Shown here: one piece after another, positions 32,006-39,705 of the stretch
Position numbering within the stretch: the stretch's first letter is position 1
How the letters are laid out: the number at the start of each line of letters is the position of its first letter
NCBI GenBank assembly: GCA_019115545.1
Contig: DXDK01000046.1
Location: forward strand, 1-39,705
From: Candidatus Evtepia faecavium
GTDB lineage: Bacteria > Bacillota > Clostridia > Oscillospirales > Oscillospiraceae
DNA length: 39,705 bases
Reading direction: 5' to 3'
Notes under the pieces: model-generated
Databases searched by the model: none
The model's input: the letters and a program-made list of their open reading frames with translations, nothing else
Told to the model about the DNA's origin: nothing
Made by a program: the position numbers and the translations under genes

Positions 32006-32457
32006 GGGGATTCCTCCTCTCGCAAGGCGTCCTTGCACCAGGCCAGCAGCTTGGCGCATTTTCGATAGATGGCAAACCGGGACAGGCCGGTGAGCTTGCT
32101 CAGGGCCTGGACCGGCACCTGGTTGGCGTAGCGCAGCAGCAGGAGGGTCTGGTCCTCCTGGGGCAGCCGGGCCAGGACCCGTTCCAGGTCCCATTTCTCC
32201 GCCCAGTCCCCGGCGGGATCCGGGGTCTGGCGGTCGCTCTCCCGGAGGGGGAGGGGGGTCCGCTGCCGGGCCAGGTCCACGCACAGGTTCCGGGCAATGG
32301 TGTAGAGGGTGGGGATGGCCTCCCGCTCCTTCTGCCCGGGGTAGTGCTCCAACCAGCGAAGGAAGGTCTCCTGCACCACGTCTTCGGCGGCCTGGACGTC
32401 CTTACATTGGAAGTAGCAGTACCGGTACAGTTTGTCATATTGGGCCTCCAAGTCCAT
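32002..32457 (-). CDS. ECF-type RNA polymerase sigma factor
   Basis: This 151-residue protein has region 2 (YDKLYRYCYFQCKDVQAAEDVVQETFLRWLEHY, with the core-binding/-10 recognition signature near residues 20-35) and region 4 (LARLPQEDQTLLLLRYANQVPVQALSKLTGLSRFAIYRKCAKLLAWCK). The ATG at 32457 fits the family's normal beginning; an ORF extension upstream of it is non-homologous. It heads a four-gene operon with overlapping genes. No classic anti-sigma gene is linked. A TATACA at about 32478-32483 on the minus strand may be its -10, with no good -35. Confidence 0.88.
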   Translation of the reverse strand: MDLEAQYDKLYRYCYFQCKDVQAAEDVVQETFLRWLEHYPGQKEREAIPTLYTIARNLCVDLARQRTPLPLRESDRQTPDPAGDWAEKWDLERVLARLPQEDQTLLLLRYANQVPVQALSKLTGLSRFAIYRKCAKLLAWCKDALREEESP

Positions 32458-32519
32458 GGTGGGATCGCCCCCTTTCACCCTGTATAACGGATGAGCCCCG
32501 CCAAATGTGCGGGCAACTT

Positions 32520-32887
32520 CCAAAAAAATTTCCCCCAAAACGAAAACATGGGCCCGCTGCAGGAAAACCATTCCCACAACGGACCCAAAAAGCGTCGCAA
32601 ATTTCCGCCGGCCTCTCCAACCCAACGGACTCGCCCGGTAGGGCAAGCGTCGCAGACTTCCGCCGGCCGCAGCCGGCGGAACCAACTAAAATCCGTTTTT
32701 TCCGGGGACATGCGCCCCGGAAAAAACACCTCTCAGCCCTCCAGTGTGCGGCCCCCTAAGGGGCCGTGCATGCAGAGGGCTGCAACCCCCAATTTTGGGA
32801 GGGGCCACGGGCCAGGCAGGCAACCCGACACCCCCGCGTCACCGGCCTCCCGAACGAAGCGCAACCGTTCCTCGCCCCTCCCAAAAT

Positions 32888-32888
<1 letters not shown>
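32520..32888. repeat. Palindrome-rich intergenic region after asnS
   Basis: There is no credible gene here. It holds a 22-nt direct repeat with two mismatches (32592-32613 and 32647-32668) and four inverted repeats. These are TTCCGCCGGC/GCCGGCGGAA (32658-32681), GTTTTTTCCGGGG/CCCCGGAAAAAAC (32695-32727), CAGCCCTC/GAGGGCTG enclosing GGCCCC/GGGGCC (32734-32782), and AATTTTGGGAGGGG/CCCCTCCCAAAATT (32791-32804 and 32875-32888). The last arm begins at the asnS stop codon and may form the asnS terminator stem. The region is not clearly related to the elements at 3765 and 27776. Confidence 0.7.
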
Positions 32889-34282
<1,394 letters not shown>

Positions 34283-34316
34283 GGCGATGTTCTGTCCTTT
34301 CAAGTGTGGAATGGGG

Positions 34317-34952
34317 TTATTGCTGGGAGACGATGTCCCCGTGCTCGATGTGGTAGGCGATGCGCTGGATGATCATCATCAGGGCCACCAGGTTCTTCCC
34401 CCCCTCGGGGACGATCACGTCGGCGTACCGCTTGGAGGGTTCTACGAACTGCTCATGCATGGGTTTCACGGTGGTGAGGTACTGCTCCACCACCGAGTCC
34501 AGGGAGCGGCCCCGGTCCTTCACGTCCCGGAGGATGCGGCGGAGGATGCGCACGTCGGCGTCGGTGTCCACGAAGAGCTTGATGTCCATGAGGTCCCGCA
34601 GGGCCTTGTTCTCAAAGATGAGGATGCCCTCCACCAGGATGACCTTGGTGGGGTGGACGGTGACGGTCTCCTCGGTGCGGTCGTGGATGGTGTAGTCGTA
34701 GACGGGACACTGGACGGCCTTCCCCTGGCGCAGGTCCTCCAGGTCCTGGATCAGCTGGTCGGTGTCGAAGGAGGCCGGGTGGTCGTAGTTGAGCCCCTGG
34801 CGTTCCTCCAGGGTCAGGTCGTGGTGGGCGGCGTAGTAGCTGTCGTGGTTGAGGACGCTGATGTTCTCCCCGAACTGCTCCCGCAGCCGGTCCACCAGGG
34901 TGGTCTTGCCGGAGCCGGTGCCCCCGGCGATGCCGATGATCAAAGGTTTCAT
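34317..34952 (-). CDS. udk: Uridine kinase
   Basis: This 211-residue P-loop kinase phosphorylates uridine/cytidine in pyrimidine salvage. It shows Walker [19 protein letters not shown] (catalytic Asp), [17 protein letters not shown], and VEGILIF for Walker B, with [13 protein letters not shown] in the lid. AAGGAGGAG precedes the ATG at 34952. Length and motif order match Udk. The gene lies 41 bp after prfC. Confidence 0.95.
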   Translation of the reverse strand: MKPLIIGIAGGTGSGKTTLVDRLREQFGENISVLNHDSYYAAHHDLTLEERQGLNYDHPASFDTDQLIQDLEDLRQGKAVQCPVYDYTIHDRTEETVTVHPTKVILVEGILIFENKALRDLMDIKLFVDTDADVRILRRILRDVKDRGRSLDSVVEQYLTTVKPMHEQFVEPSKRYADVIVPEGGKNLVALMMIIQRIAYHIEHGDIVSQQ

Positions 34953-34993
34953 AGAATCTCCTCCTTTTCCCGTTGGGGGGTGGGGCGGGGAGG

Positions 34994-36604
34994 TCAGTCC
35001 TCCTCGTCGGTGCGTTCGTTGAACTCGGTGAGCACCAGCTGGGGGTTGTGGTCCGTGACCCACTTGATGGACCAGAAGGAGGAGAAGAGGAGCAGCTTGT
35101 TGCCCTTGTAGTCCTCCACCAGCTTGGTGTCGTTGCCCAGGACCAGGTCGGTCTCGTGGAACTCCACGGGCTCGCGGATCCACCGCAGGAACTCATAGGG
35201 CAGGGGGTCCATGCGGATCTCCACGTTGTACTCGCTGCGCAGGCGGTACTGGAACACGTCAAACTGCAGGGTGCCCACTACGCCTACGATGACCTCCTCC
35301 ATACCGGTGTAGGGGAGCTTGAAGATCTGGATGGCACCCTCCAGGGCGATCTGCTCCGTGCCCTTGAGGAACTGCTTGCGCTTCATGGTGTCCACCGGCC
35401 GCACCCGGGCGAAGTGCTCGGGAGCGAAGGTGGGGATGGGGTCGAAGCGGAACTTCTGCCCCGGGGAACACAGGGTGTCCCCGATGGAGAAGATCCCCGG
35501 GTCAAAGACCCCCAGGATGTCCCCGGCATAGGCCTCCTCGATGATCTCCCGCTCGGCGGCCATGATCTGCTGGGGCCGGGAGAGGCGGAGCTTCTTCTTC
35601 CCCTGAACGTGGTAGACTTCCTTGTCCGCCTCAAAGTGCCCCGAGCACACCCGGAGGAAGGCGATCCGGTCCCGGTGGGCCTTGTTCATGTTGGCCTGGA
35701 TCTTAAAGACGAAGGCGGAGAAGAAGTCCGACTGGGGGTCCACCTCCCCCTGGCTGCTGTGCCGGGGGAGGGGCGGGGTGGTCATCCGGAGGAAGGCCTC
35801 CAGGAAGGGCTCCACCCCGAAGGTGGTCAGGGCCGAGCCGAAGAACACCGGGGAGAGTTTCCCGTGGCGCACCCGGTCCAGGTCAAAGTCGCAGGAAGCC
35901 CCGTCCAGCAGCTCGATGTCCTCGATGAGCTGGTCCCGCCGGGTCTGGCCCAGCATGTCAGTGAGGATGGGGTCGTCCAGGTCGATCTGGGTGGCGGCGG
36001 ACTTCTTGGCGTTGGTGTTGGAGGAGAAGTGGAGGATCTCCCCCCGGCTGCGGTCATAGACCCCCAGGAAGTCTTTCCCGGAGCCGATGGGCCAGTTGAC
36101 GGGGTAGGTCTCGATTCCCAGTTCCTTCTCGATCTCCTCGCACAGCTCAAAGGGGTCCCGGGCCTCCCGGTCCATCTTGTTGATGAAGGTGAAGATGGGG
36201 ATGTCCCGCATGACGCAGACCTTGAAGAGCTTCCGGGTCTGGGCCTCCACCCCTTTGGCCCCGTCGATGACCATCACGGCTGAGTCGGCGGCCATGAGGG
36301 TGCGGTAGGTGTCCTCGGAGAAGTCCTGGTGCCCCGGGGTGTCCAGGATGTTGATGCAGAAGCCGTCGTACTGGAACTGGAGGACGGAGGAGGTCACGGA
36401 GATGCCTCTCTGCTTTTCGATCTCCATCCAGTCGGACACGGCGGCCCGGGTGTTCTTCTTCCCCTTCACCTGGCCGGCCTGGGCGATGGCCCCGCCGTAG
36501 AGCAGGAACTTTTCCGTCAGGGTGGTCTTGCCGGCGTCGGGATGGGAGATGATGGCAAAGGTCCGCCGGCGATTGATTTCAGATTCGTATTGAGACAAGA
36601 GCAT
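34994..36604 (-). CDS. prfC: Peptide chain release factor 3
   Basis: This 536-residue translational GTPase recycles RF1/RF2. G motifs are SHPDAGKTTLTEK (G1), RGISVTSSV (switch), DTPGHQDFSEDTYR (G3) and FINKMDRE (G4). The RF3-specific C-terminal domain includes VGVVGTLQFDVFQYRL and GNDTKLVEDYKGNKLLLFSS. The ATG at 36604 with GGAGG upstream gives the family start MLLSQYESEINRRRTFAIISHP; the longer open frame is not homologous. It is the first gene of the operon, with a good promoter. Confidence 0.97.
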   Translation of the reverse strand: MLLSQYESEINRRRTFAIISHPDAGKTTLTEKFLLYGGAIAQAGQVKGKKNTRAAVSDWMEIEKQRGISVTSSVLQFQYDGFCINILDTPGHQDFSEDTYRTLMAADSAVMVIDGAKGVEAQTRKLFKVCVMRDIPIFTFINKMDREARDPFELCEEIEKELGIETYPVNWPIGSGKDFLGVYDRSRGEILHFSSNTNAKKSAATQIDLDDPILTDMLGQTRRDQLIEDIELLDGASCDFDLDRVRHGKLSPVFFGSALTTFGVEPFLEAFLRMTTPPLPRHSSQGEVDPQSDFFSAFVFKIQANMNKAHRDRIAFLRVCSGHFEADKEVYHVQGKKKLRLSRPQQIMAAEREIIEEAYAGDILGVFDPGIFSIGDTLCSPGQKFRFDPIPTFAPEHFARVRPVDTMKRKQFLKGTEQIALEGAIQIFKLPYTGMEEVIVGVVGTLQFDVFQYRLRSEYNVEIRMDPLPYEFLRWIREPVEFHETDLVLGNDTKLVEDYKGNKLLLFSSFWSIKWVTDHNPQLVLTEFNERTDEED

Positions 36605-36653
36605 AACCTCCAGGAAAGAATGGCGGTGAAACAGCCGCATTTCATAACAAACT

Positions 36654-36682
36654 ATTTTACCATGCCCCGCCCCGTTCCGCAA
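36654..36682 (-). promoter_or_regulatory. prfC operon promoter
   Basis: On the minus strand TTGCGG (36677-36682), 17 bp, TAAAAT (36654-36659), about 50 bp before the ATG. Confidence 0.75.
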
Positions 36683-36706
36683 GAGCCAAGGCCGGCCCCC
36701 CGGGAC

Positions 36707-36736
36707 AAAAAACCGGGCCGGCAAAGGCCGGCCCGG
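36707..36736 (-). terminator. Terminator after the CNNM/CBS gene
   Basis: On the minus strand CCGGGCCGGC pairs with GCCGGCCCGG (36713-36722 and 36727-36736, 4-nt loop), followed by six T. Confidence 0.93.
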
Positions 36737-36760
36737 GTGGGGTGCGGGGGGAATGGGGGG

Positions 36761-38095
36761 TTACCCACGGTCTTTCTCCTTTTCCTCCGGCTGGGGAGGG
36801 GGCAGGACGGTGACCAGGGCCTCCTCCAGGCGGTGGTCCTGGATGTGGACCATCTGGATCTGCAGCCGGTCGGTCTGCAGGGTGATCTTCCGCCCGTCCT
36901 GGGGCACGGAACCGTAGAGGCTGAACACATAGCCCCCGAAGGTGTCGTACTCCTCCTCGGGCAGCTCCACCCCCAGCTCCTGGGCCACGTCGTCCAGGGG
37001 GGCGGAGCCCTGGATGCGCCAGATGCCGTTGTCCAGGGCCTGGATCTCGGGCAGCTCCCCCTCCTGCTGGAACTCGCCCACCAGCTGCTCCAGCAGGTCC
37101 TTGATGGTGACCACGCCGAACAGGCCGCCGTATTCGTCCAGGACCATGGCGTAGTAGGTGCGGCGCTGCTTCATCTGCTGGAAGAGCACGTCGGCCTTGA
37201 TGGTCTCGGGGATGAAGAAGGCGGGCTTGACGATGGTGTCCAGGATCTCCTGGAGGGGGTGGTCCTGCATCCGGAAGAAGTCCCGGCAGTCCAGCACGCC
37301 CACCACCCGGTCCACGGAGCCGTCGCAGACAGGGTAGCGGGTGTGGCGGGTTTCCAGGATGATCTGCTTCCACTCCTCCGGGGTCTGGCCGGTCCAGAGC
37401 AGGTCCAGCTCGGTGCGGTGGGTGGCGAACTCCCCTACGGTGAGGTCGTCAAACTCGAAGACGTTCTGGATGAACTCCTTGGTGGCGGAATCGAAGACGC
37501 CCTTCTCGTTGCCCCGGTCCACCATCATCTTGATCTCTTCCTCGCTGACCTCGTCCTCGTCGGCGCTGGGGTCCACCCCCAGCAGGCGGAGGATGCCGTT
37601 GGTGGAGGCGGTGAGCACCGCCACCACCGGGGCGCAGATGGTGGACAGGGTGGAGATCAGCCCCGACAGGCCCAGGGCCAGGGAGTCGGCCTTTTTCATG
37701 GCCAGGCGCTTGGGGACCAGCTCGCCGAAGACCAGGGTGATGTAGGACAGCACCAGGGTGATCACCACCACGGCGATGGTATTCAGGGTTTTGGCGGAGA
37801 TGGGGACCCCGGCGTCCACCAGCACAGCCACCAGGGGGTCGGAGAAGTTGTCCGCGGCGAAGGCGCTGCCCAGGAAGCCGGACAGGGTGATGGCGATCTG
37901 AATGGTGGCCAGGAACTGGGCGGGCCGGCTGGTGAGGCGGGCCAGGCGCAGGGCGCGCTTGTCCCCCTGGGAGACCAGCTGGGCGAGTTTGTTGTCACTG
38001 ACGGAGATAATGGCGATTTCTGCACAGGCAAAGACGGCGTTGAGAGCGATCAGGATAATCTGCAGCAGTATAGGCCATACAATGGGGTCCTCCAT
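36761..38095 (-). CDS. CNNM/CBS-domain membrane protein (hemolysin C/CorC family)
   Basis: This 444-residue protein has an N-terminal CNNM (DUF21) membrane domain with four segments (about 1-200; LIALNAVFACAEIAIISVS, SYITLVFGELVPKRLAM). A CBS pair follows (about 215-340; TRYPVCDGSVDRVVGVLDCRDF, RTYYAMVLDEYGGLFGVVTIKDLLE), then a CorC/HlyC domain (about 355-435; FGGYVFSLYGSVPQ). These proteins act in magnesium or other divalent cation handling; the 'hemolysin' label is historical. The ATG at 38095 fits the family; a longer frame is not homologous. It has a near-perfect promoter whose -35 overlaps the stop codon of the upstream gene. Confidence 0.92.
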   Translation of the reverse strand: MEDPIVWPILLQIILIALNAVFACAEIAIISVSDNKLAQLVSQGDKRALRLARLTSRPAQFLATIQIAITLSGFLGSAFAADNFSDPLVAVLVDAGVPISAKTLNTIAVVVITLVLSYITLVFGELVPKRLAMKKADSLALGLSGLISTLSTICAPVVAVLTASTNGILRLLGVDPSADEDEVSEEEIKMMVDRGNEKGVFDSATKEFIQNVFEFDDLTVGEFATHRTELDLLWTGQTPEEWKQIILETRHTRYPVCDGSVDRVVGVLDCRDFFRMQDHPLQEILDTIVKPAFFIPETIKADVLFQQMKQRRTYYAMVLDEYGGLFGVVTIKDLLEQLVGEFQQEGELPEIQALDNGIWRIQGSAPLDDVAQELGVELPEEEYDTFGGYVFSLYGSVPQDGRKITLQTDRLQIQMVHIQDHRLEEALVTVLPPPQPEEKEKDRG

Positions 38096-38159
38096 GACGG
38101 GGTAATTCCTCCTCAAAATGCGGGCAGTGCCCGTTGATATGTAGTTGGGTGCTAGACTA

Positions 38160-38188
38160 ATTATACTATGACACCCCCGCCCGGTCAA
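38160..38188 (-). promoter_or_regulatory. Promoter of the CNNM/CBS gene
   Basis: On the minus strand TTGACC (38183-38188), 17 bp, TATAAT (38160-38165). The TGA inside the -35 is the stop codon of the gene at 38185-39000. Confidence 0.9.
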
Positions 38189-39000
38189 GGCGGAGAATCG
38201 GCATTTTTGGAAGCTTCTGACAGGAAATCCGGGGAAATCCCCCGCCCAGGGGGGCAGGGGGCATGAAAATCCGCCGTTTCCCCCCGAAAGCGCAGGGGGA
38301 GGTCGGTTTGCCGGAGGGCGGGGTTGGCCGCCCCCTCCCCCGCCACCGACTGGAGAAACCGCCGCCACAGCTGCCGGCACTGGGCCTCGGCCCGGGCGGG
38401 GCGGTCCAGGTCCAGCCGGTCCACGGGGCGGACCTTCCACTTCCCCCCCGCCCAGAACAGCCCCTCCCGGTGGGTCTGGTCGTGGAGGAGGAAGGCCCCC
38501 TCCGGCAGCCGCCGGCAGAAGTGGAGGCGCAGCAGGGGCAGGACTCGGGCCTGGGGGGCGAGCTGCCCCACCAGCACCCCGCCGTAGTCGGCCAAGCGGA
38601 CCCGGCCCTGCCAGTGCTCGGCCTCGTCCACCAGGCGGCGGATGGCCCGGGTGAGCACCAGGATGCGGCCGTCGGCGGGGTCCTGGGGCAGGGCCTGGTG
38701 GAAGGCCAGGTAGATCAGGTCGAAGAGGTTCCGCTCCCGCAGGGGCAGGTCGGTGAGAAAGCCGTAGGTGACCAGCCGCCGGAAGGCGGGGGAGGCCGCC
38801 CCCGCCAGGGCCCGGTAGACCCGCTGGGCCAGGGCGGGGTCGGTGGGGACCGCCTGGAGGGGATAGAGGCCGGTCTGCTCCCCCCGGGGGGGCAGGAAGT
38901 AGAAGGGGTAGATCCGCTGCCGGAAGCTCTCCCCCACGCAGGTGAGGAAGCCGGCATAGGTGCCGTCGTAGCGCAGCACCCGCTGGGGCCAGGTGGACAT
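38185..39000 (-). CDS. Probable DNA-metabolism protein (TIGR03915/DUF4130 type)
   Basis: This 271-residue protein has motifs RYDGTYAGFLTCVGESF near the start, AFRRLVTYGFLTDLPLRERNLFDLIYLAF, and HFCRRLPEGAFLLHDQTHREGLFW. I recognise these as the family that usually accompanies a radical-SAM protein with helix-hairpin-helix motifs, thought to repair or modify DNA. GGAAAGGAGG precedes the ATG. No radical-SAM partner is adjacent: downstream is the CBS gene, and upstream is a flavin oxidoreductase behind its own terminator. A perfect LexA-type box lies at the promoter, so the gene is probably SOS-induced, which supports a DNA-repair role. The Pro/Gly-rich last ~25 residues look unstructured. Confidence 0.85.
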   Translation of the reverse strand: MSTWPQRVLRYDGTYAGFLTCVGESFRQRIYPFYFLPPRGEQTGLYPLQAVPTDPALAQRVYRALAGAASPAFRRLVTYGFLTDLPLRERNLFDLIYLAFHQALPQDPADGRILVLTRAIRRLVDEAEHWQGRVRLADYGGVLVGQLAPQARVLPLLRLHFCRRLPEGAFLLHDQTHREGLFWAGGKWKVRPVDRLDLDRPARAEAQCRQLWRRFLQSVAGEGAANPALRQTDLPLRFRGETADFHAPCPPGRGISPDFLSEASKNADSPP

Positions 39001-39024
39001 GGGTAGGCCTCCTTTCCTAATAAC

Positions 39025-39040
39025 TAGAACATATGTTCTA
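39025..39040 (-). promoter_or_regulatory. LexA (SOS) box
   Basis: TAGAACATATGTTCTA is a perfect 16-bp palindrome with core GAAC-N4-GTTC, the Gram-positive LexA/DinR operator. It begins at the base where the -10 ends and covers the expected transcription start of the DNA-metabolism gene. Confidence 0.88.
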
Positions 39041-39068
39041 TTATACAGAGGGAAAGGGGGTTTGTCAA
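39040..39068 (-). promoter_or_regulatory. Consensus sigma-A promoter of the DNA-metabolism gene
   Basis: On the minus strand TTGACA (39063-39068), 17 bp, TATAAT (39040-39045): a full consensus match. Such a strong promoter under a LexA box implies tight repression in undamaged cells. Confidence 0.93.
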
Positions 39069-39080
39069 AGGGGAATGGAA

Positions 39081-39108
39081 CGCGCCGGAGGCGAAAGCCT
39101 CCGGCGCG
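39081..39108 (-). terminator. Hairpin after the oxidoreductase gene
   Basis: CGCGCCGGAGGC (39081-39092) pairs with GCCTCCGGCGCG (39097-39108) around GAAA. Flanking GGAAC/GTTCC extends the stem with a bulge. The minus-strand tail TTCCATTCC is weakly T-rich. Confidence 0.75.
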
Positions 39109-39132
39109 GGTTCCGTTGGGTAAAGGGGATGT

Positions 39133-39705
39133 TCAGCTGTTCTGGGCGGCAAACTCCGGGGGGATCTCGTGCTTCACGCAGCGGCGGCCCTCCTTGGCCC
39201 AGATGTTGCCCAGGCACTTGGTGCAGCCGATGCAGGGGGAGTCCTCCCCCTTTTCCAGGTGCTGGACGAAGTCCGGCTGGCAGATGAAGGGGCGGGAGGC
39301 GGAGACGAAGTCGATGCCGGCGTCCAGGATGGCCTGGGCGCTCTCGGGGCCCCGGACGCCGCCCACCAGGATGAGAGGGATCTTCACTGCCTGGCGGATG
39401 GCCTTGGCCCGGTCCAGGTAGAAGGTGGGCACCTTCTTCTTGCCCAGGCCCAGCCAGTTGTAGCCGGACAGCTCAATGGCGTCGGCCCCCAGGGCCTCGA
39501 ACTGGCGGCAGAAGTAGAGGATGTCCTGGGCATAGGCCCCGTCGGCCTCTCCGGCGCAGTTGGTGTTTACCTTCACCAGGACGGGGTAGTCCGGGCCCAC
39601 CGCCTGGCGGATGGCGGTGAGACATTCCCCGGGGAAGCGGAAGCGGTTTTCCGCGCTGCCGCCGTAGTCGTCGGTGCGCAGGTTGGTGGTGGGGTCCAGG
39701 AACTG
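39133..39705 (-). CDS. NADH:flavin oxidoreductase (old yellow enzyme family), C-terminal part
   Basis: The frame is open to the window edge, so the gene's 5' part lies outside; 191 codons including the stop are visible. The first visible residues QFLDPTTNLRTDDYGGSAENRFRF are the family's conserved barrel segment (LSP..N.R.D.YGGS..NR). PVLVKVNTN, IELSGYN, PLILVGGVRG and SASRPFICQPDFVQHLEKG (the FMN-phosphate site) follow. A Cys-rich end CIGCTKCLGN...RRC resembles the iron-sulfur ligand region of clostridial 2-enoate reductase-like proteins. Whether it has the additional flavin/NAD domain cannot apply, since it ends after the barrel. The substrate is unknown. A hairpin terminator follows. Confidence 0.92.
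   Translation of the reverse strand, partial: QFLDPTTNLRTDDYGGSAENRFRFPGECLTAIRQAVGPDYPVLVKVNTNCAGEADGAYAQDILYFCRQFEALGADAIELSGYNWLGLGKKKVPTFYLDRAKAIRQAVKIPLILVGGVRGPESAQAILDAGIDFVSASRPFICQPDFVQHLEKGEDSPCIGCTKCLGNIWAKEGRRCVKHEIPPEFAAQNS

Noticed and set aside
32695-32727. GTTTTTTCCGGGG/CCCCGGAAAAAAC as a terminator
   Set aside because: On either strand the T-run precedes and the A-run follows the GC stem, so there is no U-tract after the hairpin. It is listed as a palindrome only.

Overview
The window is GC-rich bacterial DNA with Gram-positive (Firmicutes) signals throughout: AGGAGG-type ribosome sites, SLH-domain and lipobox proteins, a Gram-positive LexA box, BceRS/BceAB-type genes, DUF4358/DHHW/MBOAT and DUF1835 genes. 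The gene set and codon use fit a gut clostridium of the Oscillospiraceae (Flavonifractor/Lawsonibacter/Intestinimonas type). That placement is an inference from gene content, not from a marker gene.

Layout. 1-0.64 kb: a small alarmone synthetase whose N-terminus is missing, next to an AT-rich stretch with a perfect inverted repeat. 0.68-6.1 kb (minus): a peptide-sensing/detoxification module (response regulator, BceS-like kinase, ABC ATPase, FtsX-type permease). It is interrupted between kinase and ATPase by a ~615-bp non-coding element with ~80-bp terminal inverted repeats. 6.2-7.0 kb (minus): glutamate racemase. 7.2-7.6 kb: the 5' half of a Cys/Pro-rich collagen-like gene. 7.7-13.2 kb: a surface O-acylation cluster (SLH-SGNH protein, SGNH lipoprotein, DUF4358 lipoprotein, MBOAT acyltransferase, DHHW protein). 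13.3-16.1 kb: a small lipoprotein, a receiver-winged-helix regulator with Glu in place of the phosphoacceptor Asp, and a solitary serine recombinase. 16.1-25.7 kb: a phosphate block (PhoB/PhoR-like pair, HD hydrolase, pstSCAB-phoU, Na/Pi cotransporter) with three promoters that carry Pho-box-like repeats. 25.7-27.8 kb: a start-less collagen-like ORF and a glycosyltransferase. 27.8-28.4 kb: a second copy of the non-coding element. 28.4-29.4 kb: a DUF1835/DUF3658 protein. 29.5-32.5 kb (minus): an overlapping four-gene ECF sigma/membrane protein/ABC transporter operon. 32.5-32.9 kb: palindrome-rich spacer. 32.9-36.6 kb (minus): prfC-udk-asnS. 36.8-39.0 kb (minus): a CNNM/CBS membrane protein and a LexA-box-controlled DNA-metabolism protein. 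39.1 kb to the end: the C-terminal part of an old-yellow-enzyme-type oxidoreductase.

How the parts work together. The Pho genes form a coherent regulon: the sensor/regulator operon, the high-affinity Pst system and the low-affinity Na/Pi carrier all have a TTTAAC-like direct repeat followed by a -35/-10 pair with 17-bp spacing. The surface cluster looks like a machine that transfers acyl groups across the membrane (MBOAT) to secreted SGNH/DHHW-type acceptor-modifying proteins on the cell wall. The collagen-like protein and adjacent glycosyltransferase resemble glycosylated surface or spore-coat collagen systems.

The most unusual signal is the pair of ~600-bp non-coding elements (3765-4380 and about 27776-28368). 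They share an ordered set of hairpins in which stem bases differ between copies in a compensatory way, so base pairing is kept while sequence drifts. Other points of interest are the two collagen half-genes flanking an 18-kb block, the twin SGNH proteins with altered catalytic blocks, the phospho-site-substituted regulator, and the orphan SOS-regulated DNA-metabolism gene.
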